A stretch of DNA of 64,000 bases from Pyrrhoderma lamaoense (Eukaryota; Basidiomycota; Agaricomycetes; Hymenochaetales; Hymenochaetaceae). Every line of letters starts with the position of its first letter. Positions within the stretch are counted from its first letter, which is position 1. Location: positions 310,001 through 374,000 of the forward strand of contig NBAZ01000013.1 in the NCBI GenBank assembly GCA_002794735.1. The letters run 5' to 3'. Under the pieces are notes generated by a model that was given only the letters and a program-made list of their open reading frames with translations, ran no database searches and was not told where the DNA came from. Below are positions 23,043-35,940 of the stretch, piece by piece. The position numbers were made by a program, and so were the translations under genes.

Positions 23043-25790
23043 TTGTGTTTTCCCTTTTTCTTTGTGAATGTTGTTACGGTATTTTACGACCTTCATTTCG
23101 AACAATCTTTTTACTTTGTCGCAGTGCTTTAGTTTTATTACATGAACGCTTTCTCTTTAAAATACATCCTTCTTTTTTCTCTGTTTGTCCAATTTTGTGC
23201 TATTTATAGTCGTAAAATTTGGTTAGATGGGGAGTTGGTCGTGTGCATCTACTTTGGTGGGGTCGGTTTTGGTGTGGACTTCAAGTACCGCAAGACTATT
23301 TAACAAATCAATTACACTTTTCAAGATTAACCTATGTTTCAACCAACAATCGTCTGCGGTTTTATGAGTGTGCTTGCCACATGTTTCCATTCTTTAAAAC
23401 CTTACTTTGCCTACAATCTGAACATTAATTTGACTAAAATTTAAATGGTGCAGTCTTTGAAACAAAAACCAATTAATCGGGCGAAGGTTTAATTATATAA
23501 GTATAAAATAACTGCGTATCCTTACCAGGAGCCGCTTTCACAGGGTTTTTGCAATTTGAAGTTTACCTTTGTTTTTGTACGCTTAAGGGATAATCCGTAT
23601 CATATATTACAATTGCTTTCACTGCAACCTTCAAATTAATAATAATCCGTCTCACGAGTACGTCTCACGAGTAGACTCAAGGATAATTTTGCCAGTTTAT
23701 CAGCCAAAGACTGATTGCATGTACAATTACATTCCGGTAGACCCCACTGTAAGTTATGTCAACACTAAGGTGGCTGCTCTGACTATGCTTATTTATTATG
23801 ACTTCTAATTAACTTTCGATTAATCTTATTAGTCTCCATCAGATTATCTAAGTATCAATGACGAAATTCGCAATCACATCACAAACTATAGTATATATCT
23901 TAAGAACGATAGACCTAGAGGTTAGTTGGGTAAATTTTCGTTCCAGAAAAGCAAACTCGAGCTGAGACATCTTCATAATATACTCAATAGCTTGTTCATT
24001 AGCACAACAGCTATCTACTCACAAAATTGTAGTTGCACTCATAGATCACTCTACAGTAAGTTAGATACATAATATACACAGTGAAGTGAAACGATATACC
24101 AAAGTGGTAGAATATTGCGGCTAGGATACCAATATAATGGTTCTAATTAGATTTCAGTAGTAGGACCGTTTTGACTGAAATTATACTCACAGCAAAGAAC
24201 AGAACATGCATATAGGTAGCCCATCGCCTCGAATAGAATATTGAGAAATTTGAGGATCAAGAAGTCGTTAATCACACATCCAAAAGTGCTCTATCTATTG
24301 CAACGCGTTAATAAGGCAAGGAGAATGTCTGTGTAACCCACTTCTATATCAATTGGGACAAATATTTATAACATTCCCGAAAAGAGCTCTGTAAATGGAG
24401 GGACAGCTCTTATCTCGGGATACCTAGTAATAGTACAGCTCATAACTGCGTAATATCAACATTTTCATAAGATTTGGTGAAATCACAATGTTTTTGATGT
24501 ATGAGAAGAATTGACCATTTGATAAAAAAAGATGATTATGATGTGCATTGCATCTGTGTTGATTTGGAAGCGAGTTCCTGTATCTGATATCTATGATCAT
24601 ATCAAACTTTAACGAGAAATATAGTGTAGTAAATTAATGATGGAAGTCAGTCTGTGAGCCGAAAAATGTACTTGCTATGTAGGTGAGCATGGGTATCTGA
24701 TTATATCTTCAGTGGAATTGTCTCGGGAGTTAGATTTAGATCATAACTTGAAGCAGTTGCAGAACAATATAGAGAGCTTTGATATAAGATTGAAGCGTAG
24801 CAGGTATTAGGAGGGGAAACATTGTTGCGTATAATATAAGTGGCATTATAATCTCAGCTCAAGTGCCTGAGTTCACGGAGTCTGGAATTACCTTGATCGA
24901 TTGTTTTCAAGAACTCGAAAACATCAAGAACAAATACTCTCATACTCAAGTCAGCATATTTAGTTGTACATTCTATCATTTAACTTAGAGTGTATAAATT
25001 AATTTCAATGGCATTAGCACTCACCCTTGTGGCATCATTCTTAGAATTTGAGAAGTTGAATTCTAGGGAAGGATTTTCTCGAAGAGCCGATGAACATCAA
25101 ACGTCAGCTTTGTGCAAAGACACCGCGTATACCTGCCTCTTTGCATGCTTTCGCCACATTCTATTAGACAATATTTCACTTACCCGACTTCAATTCGTCC
25201 ATTGCTGACCGACTTTTATATTAGTTCTGTGCTCAGAAAAACAATTTTTGCTAGCCACAGAATTCTGATAAGGTTACTGATGGACTCTAGCTATTCGCGC
25301 TTGTATGTTTGAGTATTGACTCAATGGTGCAATAGAAAATATAGTAGAGGAACTCGATATCAATTATTGTTAAATTGAATGCAAAGTTCAGATTAACAGA
25401 TGAATTCTAACTTCCGGAATTATAACTGTATTGGATTAGGCTCACCCTCCAGCTGTGTAATTTCTAATATCTAGACTCACGAATCTGGTTGGAGAAACGC
25501 TATGTTCACGACAACACGGTTATTCCGACTTACGCCTCCCTCACTACGCCCCAATCCCTATACTAATTCATTGTTGCCACGAGCCAGTCTCTTTACCATA
25601 TAAAATGTGCACCGTAATCCTCTTGGGTCTCTATCGCAGTTGGCAGCTAAAGTCAAGGCATCAAAACGGCTTATCTCTTTCATTCCGCAGACCTCCCAGA
25701 CTCTCTAGTCTTTCCTCCCTTACTATTCTCCCCTTCTTACCTTGTCATTAACATCCAACAAAAAAAATAAGCCTCATCCATATTAGAAAG
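23043..25790. other. AT-rich gap between the two Kre9-like genes
   Basis: About 2.7 kb of AT-rich DNA lies between the paired secreted-protein genes. One short open frame at 25008-25208 begins MALALTLVASFLEF, which looks like a signal peptide, and has four cysteines before its stop, but it lacks other support. A minus-strand fragment near 24190-24260 (RRWATYMHVLFFA) is hydrophobic but could not be extended. The gap may hold decayed genes. No transposon ends or direct repeats were recognised. Confidence 0.45.
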
Positions 25791-26330
25791 ATGTACTTCC
25801 GTGCCCCCCTCACACTTTTGGCTGGAATTGCCACCCTCATTTCATCATCTATGGCCGCTCCAGTAGCCGACTCGGAGCTCCAGCGCCGTGACGATTGGGA
25901 GCCAGCTATCATATATCCCCGCGAGAATATCGTATGGAAATCTGGATATCGCCATAGTGTTGTATGGGATACCAGCTCTCAGCCTGAACAAATCACAAAC
26001 CCAATTGGAAAAATTCAACTTCGCAAAGATGGCGTTACACAACGTAAGTAGTTCAGTAATGATGTAATCTGATGGATCATAGTAGCTTAAACTAACACCT
26101 CTTTTCTAGCTGCAATTCTTGCTGAAGGATTCCAGTTGACTGATGGCAGAGTTGAAATCACAGTCCCAGATGTCGAACCCGGATGTGGTTATCAACTAGT
26201 TCGTGAGTACACATTCCCCTTGCCTTTTGTTTAGTAGGATCTATTTTCTGACATTGCACTAATTCCATCAGTCTTCGGAAATTCTGGCAACTTCAGCCCT
26301 CAATTCATCATCGCAGCAGAAGGCGACTAA
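25791..26330 (+). CDS. Small secreted Kre9/Knh1-like protein, copy 2
   Basis: The N-terminus MYFRAPLTLLAGIATLISSS, then MAAPV, is a signal peptide. A possible Kex2-type site follows (QRR). The single domain matches copy 1 in order: IIYPRENIVWKSGYRHSVVW, then LTDGRVEITVPDVEPGCGYQ and NFSPQFIIAAEGD at the stop (26328-26330). Both introns fall at the same places as in copy 1 (before the RVE strand and after YQLV), which supports duplication. No GPI signal or Ser/Thr tail is present. A TATA-like ATATAAAA sits at about 25597-25605. The two proteins differ at most positions, so the duplication is not recent. Confidence 0.82.
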
Positions 26331-26660
26331 TCTCGTCTCAAAAAAGTTCACTACTTAATTTCCCGACTGGTATTTTTTTTCCCAGGCTCTGGTGTCGAGC
26401 CACAAAATCGGACAACCAGTCAATAATACAACACCTACGGGCACTATCTCTTCATTTTAGTTTTTCCATACTAGTGTACTTCATTTTATGTAGCTTGGCC
26501 AGATGTTCTGTGTACTTTTTATTATCTTTGATTTCTTGACTTGATTATACCGAGTATTAATACAATATTATACTATCACAATCACAGGGTAGATACTTTG
26601 ATGAAAATCTGAATCGATGATGTACTGTTTTATCTTTTGAAGTTCACAATAAGGAGCGTC

Positions 26661-28288
26661 TCAGATGCGATATATTCTACGTATCCATCTTCGTCTTCTA
26701 GTAACCCCAGACGACTTCCACTCTTCTACCGGAGTAGAATGGGGATCCATCCAGGCGTCGTTTGTATATATCCATCCATCTGAGAGAGATTTAGAACAAA
26801 AGAGATTGAAAAGGAAGGGGCAGATTGATATTATGAGTAACATACCATTATCAGACTCAACATGTGTCCATGATGCCTCGAGATCCTTTCTCCAATCTTC
26901 TGTCTCCACAAATGCCCAACCTGGCTCCAAAGAGAACGTGAGATTACTGCTATATATAGTCAGCAATCAAAGAAAAACAAAATTGATATATGGCGTTTAA
27001 GATGTTATGTAGTAGTGAGTTTTATGCTCATCAATTTAGTGAGGAGGATGAGAATGAGAAAAGATAGACTAACTTGACATCTCCCAGCCCATCACCGTCA
27101 GTCATGCTCCACCCATCACGTCCTCGAGTCCATCCTTTCCTTTCTCCAGGTCTAAGATTGGCTTTGCTAAATATCTGAGGTGCTCCATTACTCGCCCCGA
27201 GACGTTCATTCTCCCAAAGCTCAACTTCGCGTAAGATACTCTTCCAGTGTCGGTCCTCTAAACGATCGTCATCAACTATCCTAGTGATTCGCATTCTACA
27301 TCGTTTCACATATGGCTTGATCAGCCCAGGGAGGTAGGTACGAGAAGCCGGATGAGTGAGAAAAAATGGGAAGAGACCGGAAATCAAGAAAAGGGGTCGT
27401 AAAGGGATGAGTGGCAGAATTAATAGCAGAGCAATGAATGAGATGACGGTAAAGGCAAAAATACTATAACTATATGGAGTAGAAAATGTGAGGTGGGGGA
27501 CCACAGTGTACAATACAAGGTCATGGGTATCACCACTGTAAGAACAAATCAGTCAGAAATCATAATCAGCATAAAACTATATTCGAACATAACGCCCATC
27601 AAATTTTGAATGGCTTGTAAGTTTGAGAACCATTCTGGAGAACCTTCCGCTGGCTGGGAATAAGGTGGAGACGTAGGAGTATCGATTGCCTTGAGGGTGA
27701 GGGCTTTAAAGTGGAATGAGCCGAAAGAAGAATAGTTAAGAGTATAGCATGGGGTACTAAAAGAGTCAGTCTAGGAAAGTAACCTAAAGGAACAACGTCA
27801 GTGGACAAGCACAACACGACTGACTATCACTTACACAAAAAGGCATAAGCGGACATCCAGGCAGCTGTGACTTTCCATCCCCTTTTCCACATCAGAACTT
27901 CTTCGATCCGGTCTTGAATCCACCATATCGGACCACTCTTTGCAGCGAAACGCCGGAAATGATTTGTTGTAGTTGGTAAGCTTAGAGGATCTCTTGTTGA
28001 CAAAAGATCAGGTGCCTTCCTAGGGGAGCGGGGAGCAGGGCTTGGAACAGCTATTCCCGAGGCAAGAATGGCACTAGGGATATTGAATGGTTGTTTTGTC
28101 GGTGTCTGTGGAACTTGTGAAGGTGAAGGAGGAGAAACTGTTGAAGGTTCCGATTTTGGAGGAGCCGTTGCCACTTTCTTTGACACCTGGACAACAGAAT
28201 TCTCGTCTATACGTGAGGCATACGTTGGTATCTGAACATATTCTAGATCCATGCTCCTTGCCTTGTGGGGAGTAAGACCCGACATCAT
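26661..28288 (-). CDS. Peroxisomal/ER membrane peroxin of the Pex24/Pex23 family with dysferlin domain
   Basis: These proteins shape ER-peroxisome contact sites and control peroxisome number. The N-terminal half is proline/serine-rich. The integral membrane part starts with FAAKSGPIWWIQDRIEEVLM and contains hydrophobic hairpins (LTLLVPHAILLTILLS and FAFTVISFIALLLILPLIPL). The C-terminal dysferlin-like motifs are diagnostic: EPGWAFVETEDWRKDLEASW, then DGWIYTNDAWMDP and SSGVTRRRRWIRRIYRI just before the stop. Five or six exons fit. The start is placed at the MMSGLTPHKARS methionine pair; an upstream in-frame ATG at 28417 would add about 43 residues of doubtful character. Which of Pex23, Pex24, Pex28-32 it corresponds to cannot be settled. 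Confidence 0.85.
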
Positions 28289-28978
28289 AATTAAGGTTAC
28301 TTTAAGGTACCCAGTATTCACGTGCAGATGAGGTTTCTCATACTTTAAGGTCTCGTGACCATCAATTACCTCCGCCAAATTACATGTAAAACAAACTCTC
28401 AGTATTTCTAATTTCATTGATAAATTTCTCTTTCAGATTTTCCTACATACTTAGTTACACCCATAGATTCCCAATAACTTAAGCCACCAGTTTATGTGCA
28501 TCAAGTTTAACCAGTACCTTAGTCTGTTTCCGAAACAACTGTATGGACACGGAACTAATGATTTGAATCAATTATAAGACGGAAATGACTAAACTCTGCC
28601 CCAAGATACACGAAGTATATGGCTCTTAATCGGGACTGAATTCTTGATTTCAATTTATCATTTTATCGATATTTGATCATTTTATATACTTGTCGATCCT
28701 CACGAGTGTGTTTCTTACCGGTTTCTTCCTTGTTGAAGCAACAGTACATGGAATCGAGTAGTATTTGTTATGACTTACGCGCCGTATTTTGGATCCGAGA
28801 CAGGTTTGGGGCATTTTGACCAGAAAACTATGATTCTGTCACAATCAATGTCAATTTAGACTGCTTTCATCTGTGTTATTTAATTATTGTCAAGCTCTGA
28901 AGAACCTGACAAGAGTAATTAATATGAAAATGGCACCTTTCTAATACAAGACAAACTCTATAATTTAGTGCAAGGTTC
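28289..28978. other. Intergenic region
   Basis: About 690 bases lie between the start of the peroxin gene and the 3' end of the next minus-strand gene. It is AT-rich and should hold the peroxin promoter. No coding signal was recognised. Confidence 0.5.
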
Positions 28979-29895
28979 TCACTCTTGTCCCGATGCCTCC
29001 TTTGGACTTGCGCCACTCTATTTGTGCAAATATGAGAACAGTGCCATAGCAAGAAAACGAGATCTTGCATTCTACATACCTTAGCAGTCTCGCGTGCAGC
29101 ACTCAGGTCCGTTGGTCCAGTCTCTCCCTCGCCTTGAAGGGTTCCGGAGCGCTGTGTGGGCTTTTCTTTCTGTTCAGGCGTTTCCTCAGCATGTGCTTCC
29201 TCGGTTACAGCTGGTGTATCATCGTTAATAGGTGTAGGGGTGTCTGGTTCAATTTTTGTTGACCCAGCCGCAGTCTCCTCTTCAGCAGCTTTAGCATCTT
29301 TTGGTGCATCTGCATCCTACAGCTTTATCAGTATAACATAATAGAATATATAGTATGATACATACAAAGCTCTGGACCAAGCTCTGGCTAACGTCCGCCT
29401 CAGTCCCTTCATCATCCTTGACAATTTGAGGCTCCGATTTGAGTGCGGATTCAGGCTCGGACTCATCTTTCTCCGAGGGAGGAAGTGCCTTTTCGATAGG
29501 GGTGGCTGATGCCTTCGCGGCGGAATGAGCGTGCTTTTTTGCTGGGGGTGAAAGAATGTACGCAGACTGCGGGTGACAAAGGAACGCGAGAATGAGAAAA
29601 AAAAGTTGAGTACGGCGTAAAAAGGGTAACATTTAGAAATCCTTACACCAACAACTAAGGCAGTTCCTGAACCAATCTGAGTACAATAACGAGAAATTAA
29701 GAAACAAACAAAAGAGCGTGATTAACAACATATATAACTGACTATCCATGGAAGGTCACTGGATGACTTGGCACCCAAGTGAGCATCCGAAGCCATACCA
29801 CGTCGTGCAACGAAACGTGTACCTGCCCCCGCTTGATTGCGCGTAGACAAACGCGAGAACTGACCAAAAATGCGACGGGCAGCAAGGGCAGACAT
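28979..29895 (-). CDS. Predicted mitochondrial membrane protein, conserved but uncharacterised
   Basis: The N-terminus (MSALAARRIFGQFSRLSTRN and further arginines up to ARRGMASDAH) is a typical mitochondrial presequence. A short hydrophobic segment follows, spread over small exons (SDLPWI, SGTALVVGV, then SAYILSPPAKKHAH). The rest is acidic and alanine/glutamate-rich (KASATPIEKALPPSEKDESE, DAPKDAKAAEEETAAG). The last exon ends SGASPKEASGQE with a stop at 28979. It looks like a single-pass inner-membrane protein with a long hydrophilic tail. I recall similar uncharacterised proteins in other fungi, but no function is known to me. It shares a divergent promoter of about 180 bases with the WD40 gene. 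Confidence 0.7.
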
Positions 29896-30077
29896 AGTGG
29901 AAGTCTGGTGGAAAGTCACGAATTCAACCTTGAATTTGCAGAAACCCGAAGAAATATTATGAACATTCGCTGACGTCAGAGATGCGAGCCAATCAATGTC
30001 GATCTCCGCACCGTAGAGGCATTTTAAAAAATTGAAGGTTTCTTTCCTACCTGCACCATGTAGTAAACCCTTCGTCT

Positions 30078-31939
30078 ATGTCTCACAACAAAAAACCTCT
30101 GATTCTTCCGGGACTCGTTTGGGATGAAGAGCGACAAAGATACTTTCCAGTGTCATCGAGGCCAAAGAGAAGGTTAGACGAGGATGGAACCAATCGTGTA
30201 AACACTAGTACTTCTTCCGAGCCAAGTCGGATAAATAACGACATTGTTAATCAAAATGTACTGAAAATCAAAGCTAGGCTAAGGGAGGGTACTAGCAATT
30301 ATGCACAACGAGCTACCTTTGTCCAGTCTGTGTTGATCTTCTCGGTATCCTCCTCATCGTTCTTATGTTTCCCAATTAATCAGTGAAATGGAGAAGAAAT
30401 CCTTAGGCTCATACTATACGGAACTTAATCCTCCATTACGACCGCTTTCTTGGGAAGGATGTAAAGTCTCTGCATTACATGTATGTACTAGCAAGTTGCC
30501 GTATGTTATCAATAAACTGATGCCAGCTGAGTAGGCCACAGTACTTGACGATACATTGAATGTCCTCATCGGAGACTCCGATGGATATCTTCACTGCTCC
30601 CGGGCTGTCGCACAATCTAATCCAAGACAAAGCTCAGAACCCGATAGATTCAATCATAACTCCCGTTTATTTACCTCTTATTATACCGGTATATGCAAAC
30701 CCATTAGACATATTTTACGATCAGAAGAAACGGCAGTGTATGTCTGCTACCCGGTTATCCGCACCACGAAAGGAAATTGACAATGTAAACCTTAGTTCAA
30801 TTACCGATCTATATGACTCCTGTTATCTCTGTACACGGGACCTGAAAGCACCTGATAGTCAGGGAATCATATATGTGAGTCTTAAGTTTAATGTTTCTTC
30901 TGTGGTCTGCTCTAATCGTGACTAAATCTGGTTATTCAGTCCAAGATTAAGGCTGGACGAGATGTCTGGGCCGCAAATCTACACAAACAAGAACTTTCTC
31001 TCAGTAGGTATACCCCTTAACACCTTAGGTACTTACGCTAATCGAATCTAGGTATGGCAGGAAGGCTTGTCGTAGCAAAGGATTATATTGACCTGTCAAA
31101 GAGAAATTTAACAATATACCCTCTAAAAAGTGATGCGCTTTCAATGTGCAGGAGAGAGGTATGTCATCAATATGATACTGCCTACCCCTTACTTACTGTC
31201 ACATTTTTCTTGTAGAATACGATATTCACAGGCCTTAGAAACGGGAACATACTTCTCTTTGACGTACGAGCAGCTAAATCTGCAGGAACAGATATTCTTG
31301 GTCCCCAGTCTATATCATACCCAAAAAAACGACATTCAACCATAACTCACCTACAAACTGTTCGTGAGTGGGATCTACTAGTTGGCACAATCTCTGGAGG
31401 TGTAAGTACATTTCGACTATTAACAGGATAAAGTTAATATTAACCCTATATTCTTATTGATCAAGCTTGAGATGTTTGATCTACGCTTCTGTAGTGGTAC
31501 CCGTAGTGCTCCCTATATGACTTTTAAAGGTCACGTTAATAGCTATCTTCTCAATCTGGTATGGTTACTATGGCTTGCCGTCTTCATGCTGACTTTCATC
31601 ATGTAAACTAATACAATTAAATCTCGTATCTAGGGCTTATCAATTGATCCAACATCAACGTTTTTGTTTGCCGCCGGACAAGATTGCCGGATAAGAGCAT
31701 GGTCGTTGCGTACCGGCGAATTTCTAGGTTCTTTATTCGGAGGAACTCAACTCCCTGATCCTGTACAACACATGTCCGTTACACTTTCTCCATCTATAAG
31801 CAGTTCAGCCATATCAGTTTCGAGCGAAGGATGCGAACGAGAACCACTTCAGGAGGTATTTGGCCAGCTTTGGCTGTGGGTTTCTCAGGAGAAAGAAGTT
31901 CGAGTCATTCGTTTAGGACGTAATGATGGAGACTTTTAG
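30078..31939 (+). CDS. WD40-repeat protein, DCAF4-like
   Basis: The N-terminus PLILPGLVWDEERQRYFPV resembles the opening of DDB1- and CUL4-associated factor 4, a substrate receptor of Cul4 ubiquitin ligases. A poorly conserved middle follows over several small exons. WD40-type blades are clear in the second half: LQTVREWDLLVGTISGG, LEMFDLRFC, KGHVNSYLLNLGLSIDPTST and LFAAGQDCRIRAWSLRTGEF. The stop is at 31937-31939. About eight exons fit. The family assignment rests on the N-terminal motif plus WD repeats and is less secure than the WD40 fold itself. Confidence 0.7.
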
Positions 31940-32173
31940 TTGTAAAGAGAGAACTAATATTATAGTCTATATGTAATGCTGTATAATCTAGTCTGAAATT
32001 TCATTGTAGTCAATGCTACTGGAGACTCAAAAGAGCAATATTATCAGGCTAAAATTAACAATAGCTGACAAATATCACGAATTAAATTATTACCTAATCT
32101 AGTATCTACGAATTCTGTGAAGGAAAAGAGGTGGGATTCGGAAGGACTGTACTCTCAATTTCCACTCCCCTTT

Positions 32174-32906
32174 ATGTCGACTGGTTCCTCTTCTTTACCA
32201 TCACTAGCTTCTCAAGATAACTTATCGTCCACACCGCCAGAGAATGCGAAGCCGGTAGCTACGGAGCAAGTTTTGTCTACAGGCAACAAATGGACGGACT
32301 TTAAACTCGCGGCTAAGGTGAGTTTCTGAAAGTTTCTCCCTTGCTCGTTTGCTTAGCTAAATACTACTACTCTGACTTCTTTCGACCTCTTATCGACCTT
32401 CAAATCCACAATTGATCTATTTGCGGAACGCGAAAGCAAGAGAATCTCATTTTGGAATGATTTGAAGCACATTGGACAGATTCCATGTGCTCGCAATAGT
32501 TTACTACTGGGAATTGGGGCAGGGGTAGGAATAGGATTCGTACGTGGATTTAACACAAGTGAGTCATCGATAAGCCAGAGCTTCTTCGATAATATATTTA
32601 TTGTCATGACGTCACTACACATAAACATAAATACTGATACTGTGTTTAGAGCCATTTATAGCCGCCAATTGGGCCATGGGGACATTCCTTGCTGTATCTG
32701 TTGGATCATGGTAAGTAATACACTCCGAGATATCAATCTTCAAGCAACCAATCGTGTGTCTCGTGTTCAGGAACGTGTGTAGAGCGAATATGCGACGTGA
32801 GCGCGAACAGGTGCGGGTCGTTGTAGAGCAAATGGCAGGAAGGAGACTGCGTCGGGCAGGACAAGATGAAAAAGTTGGGGAGGATCAACCTAATAAATCA
32901 ATGTAA
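32174..32906 (+). CDS. COX20: Cytochrome c oxidase assembly protein Cox20
   Basis: Cox20 chaperones the Cox2 subunit in the mitochondrial inner membrane. The signature stretch is IGQIPCARNSLLLGIGAGVG, then IGFVRGF as the first membrane segment. A second follows after an intron (ANWAMGTFLAVSVGSWNVCR), with the conserved ANMRREREQVR helix. The N-terminus is hydrophilic and serine/proline-rich. The tail RRAGQDEKVGEDQPNKSM ends at 32904-32906. The start is the first ATG (MSTGSSSLPS); the frame is open further upstream but has no ATG. Four exons are used. Confidence 0.87.
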
Positions 32907-33045
32907 CTGGCCGGGTATGTGTTAACAGGAATTTGAGAAGATAGACTAGTGGGGAAGTTGATGGGCTGTTGGGTGTTATCCTACGACATGTATCTGGGGG
33001 TACCCAATCTAAAGAACGATGAGTGCTTAACAGGGTCACTGCACT

Positions 33046-33755
33046 TCAGAAGTATGGGTTGTTCCAAACTTTCTTGTCCCAGGATTCAATCAGAGCCTTA
33101 TCATTCTGTTTCAGCAGTCATTAGATGTCCAAACAGTACCACAGAAACTAGAATTTTGATTACTCACCCGGTGGCGTAACTGGAATTCTGTGAATCCTCC
33201 ACGTAAGACTAGGACCTCGAAGCTTCGAGTCTCTGAATCATTTCCTAACCTCTCTTCACGTTCACTTCGAAGTTCTGAATATATCTGTGGAACATGCTAG
33301 AACATTAGATAAATTTTAGTGGCGAATTGTAAAGAGACTGTACGGACACGAGCAGCCTTTGGGCCACTGAGTAAAAAATAGAGATAGATGTTAGAGAAAA
33401 CACAGCTAGAGAAAGGTTTGTCATAGTAGATTATTTACCGTTGCTGGGACAACGCACAATGGAAAACGACTTTTGGTATATCCTTCGTTTCTTCAACAAG
33501 TGCTTGTACTTCGTCTTGGAAGCTATACGACGGGGAGTGTAAGCTACCTATAATATGGCCTCCAACTCTGTCATCGTCTCGTACGTCGACTACTACATAA
33601 TCTTGCCGAGGCTTCGCTCCACTTTTAATGAGTGCTGCGAGCTCCTAATTTGGAATTCACCGTCCAAGGCCGATCAGCTTGAATTAAACGATTCATGAGA
33701 AGAGATTTCTACTTACGTCTCCAGATATATACCTATAAGGCGGGAGAAATGACAT
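33046..33755 (-). CDS. Cdc25/Acr2-like rhodanese-domain phosphatase
   Basis: The protein starts MSFLPPYRYISGDELAALI and has the rhodanese pattern VVVDVRDDDRVGGHIIGSLH. The active-site loop is HCALSQQRGP, a H-C-x5-R phosphatase/arsenate-reductase motif. GPKAARVY and LVLRGGFTEFQ follow. A last short exon gives NDKALIESWDKKVWNNPYF and a stop at 33046. Reading past its donor (GTGAGT) instead gives a poor tail. The nearest known relatives are fungal Cdc25-like phosphatases (Ibp1, Ych1) and arsenate reductase Acr2; the sequence alone does not separate them. About 155 residues in five exons. Confidence 0.83.
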
Positions 33756-34130
33756 TTCTTCAGAGAATGTTTGATACACTACTGACTCAAGAGTGTCTGA
33801 TTGTTGATACAGATGTGCGGACTATTAATAGTTGTAAGATCAGCATGACGTGAGCATTTCCTTTTCAAGGCAATTTGCAAACGCAATTTATTTGGCGATA
33901 TTTGTGTGTTCCTATGATTTTACATGACTGATTGAAAAATAGCCTGAAACGGTGTGTTTACCCTAGTTTTGCGTTTAATCTGTACCATCTAGTGGCATTT
34001 CTCGTCGACCTAGCGGAAATAATTTATACCGACCCAAATGACCATGCGGGATTTCAGCAGTCTACGCGCCCACCGTTTCCGGTCTTCTTCGGTATAAAAA
34101 TGTTCTGGACATTTTGAACCGTCCCGACAA
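33756..34130. other. Divergent promoter region
   Basis: About 375 bases lie between the rhodanese gene start and the first DUF6533 gene. A GGTATAAAAATG element at about 34091-34102, some 30 bases upstream of the DUF6533 ATG, is a plausible TATA box. Confidence 0.45.
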
Positions 34131-35940
34131 ATGGCTCCTAATGCCCATCAAGTCTCTCTCTTGTACGTTGTTTTGTGCCTCCTCTGCTTCCCTCTCTTAA
34201 GCTAGGTATCTAGACTAGCTTCGAAATACTATCAACTCGCTTCTGTAGGTACGTGGATCCCAAAGATAATTACGAAATCAACCGTTAGTTTACCGTTTTT
34301 TTCAACGCCTAGTTATACTATTCTACGACTATCTTACGACCCTGAACTTGGAAGTTGCAACTGTTTGGAATAAGCCAAAAATAACATCAGCAAATGCTCT
34401 GTATTTCTGTGTTTGTTACAATCCAATCTTCATTCGTGTTTTTCTTTTAGTCTAATCATTTTATTTATCGTTGTAGAATCGCTACTTCCCTCTTATCTCC
34501 TATATTTGGATATTAGCAGGTGAATATGATACTTGTGCATTTTTGAAAACAATGAATATTAATAATAAATTCTCCTTCCTTCCTCTAAGAGTCGCATCAA
34601 TTTTCCGGAACTGTGAATGTAAGCATCCCTTTGATTAATCTTTTGTTGTATCTGATGGCAAAGCATCAGGAGTTCGTTTCGCGGCTTTGACCCTTTAAAT
34701 ATATCCTTAAAGAGAAAAATTTGTTACTTAGATGTAGAGTCTACCAATATTTTCCTCTCACAATGGTCACTATTAGTGATTGCTTTATAAGTGGTGAGTA
34801 AGGGATATATTTCAAGTTCCTTGGCTTTTTGCAGATTCCCTCCCCCAAAGGGATTGTCATCTTACGAGTGAATGCGCTATATACTGGTAATCGATCAACA
34901 ATGATTCTCCTTGGCATAGCCACTGCCATCTTGATTGCCTTAGATGCAGTGAGCACTTAGCTTTACCTACACTCTGTATTATAAACTGCTGATCGGGAAT
35001 TGTATGTGGTAGTGTGCAGCTGCACACGTTGCAATATTGGATGTTCCCCTTGGCTTCGGATGTAGCTTAAGACTAAAGGACGATTCGTGTGTTTATTTGC
35101 ATTCATTTTTTATCCGTTCATTGATTAATTTCTCGCTTAACTAGATTTGCTTGTATGATCGGATTTGACCCTTTCCCTCGAGAAATTATTTTGGACCTGA
35201 CATACAACATTAGATTTTGCAGCCTTGTGGGGATGGAATGTAGCATATGATTTTCTGATATTCTACTTAACTCTCCACCGGACGCTCCGACAACGGATTG
35301 AGGCAAGAAAAAGTGGCTTCAAAGTCCCTTTGTTGAGTATTTTGTTCAAAGATGGTGAGTACATGAGCAATATGACTTCTTATAGTACGAATACCTGATT
35401 AGTTACCAAATACAGGCATAGTCTATTTTGCGTAAGTCCACCTAGATTAGCACCAAATACCTGTATCTCTCTTATTCTTATTAAAGGGTCATGTTTACTG
35501 TAAAGCTCATCAACTTCATTTTTTCCACGGTGAGGAGTTATAAATATTACAAATTAAGCAAACGGTTTGTTGAATAAACTATGCAGGTTATTTCTGTAAG
35601 TAAAACACCCAAAATATGTTTATTAGGAGATTCATTAATAACAACTTGTATTTAGCGCGATCTCATAACCATGAATTGGACTTTCAACCATACGTGTGTC
35701 CTGATTTCCATCCACATGAGTGTTATCTCACATAAAAAACCTTCTAGCATAACTGTTATCATGATATCCCATCTGTTTATGAACATACGTGTCGAGGGAT
35801 TAAAATCTGTGCACCACCTAGAGAGTGATCTACTAGGCGAGTCATCAGAATCTTTCGCCGCACATGATGAACAACGTTATATTGAGCTAGAGGTACTCCA
35901 CCGACGGCGACTGGATACAATAAGCGAGGAAGGAGAATAA
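34131..35940 (+). CDS. DUF6533-type multi-pass membrane protein, copy A
   Basis: The gene has about ten short exons. The diagnostic N-terminal block is LILFYDYLTTLNLEVATVWN, followed across an intron by NRYFPLISYIWILA. Then come CRVYQYFPLTMVTISDCFIS, IVILRVNALYTGNRSTMILL, WGWNVAYDFLIFYLTLHRTL, LLSILFKDGIVYFAVMF and DLITMNWTFNHT. The final exon has MISHLFMNIRVEGLK and an acidic tail ending EEGE at 35938-35940. Up to seven hydrophobic segments can be counted. Two paralogs with the same blocks lie at 36610-38321 (same strand) and 55137-57240 (opposite). The family is widespread in mushroom-forming fungi and I know of no function; a receptor-like role is only a guess. The start MAPNAHQVSLL is the best upstream ATG exon. 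Confidence 0.75.

Noticed and set aside
23043..25790. Transposable element between the two Kre9-like genes
   Set aside because: No terminal repeats, target-site duplication, or transposase/reverse transcriptase motifs were seen.
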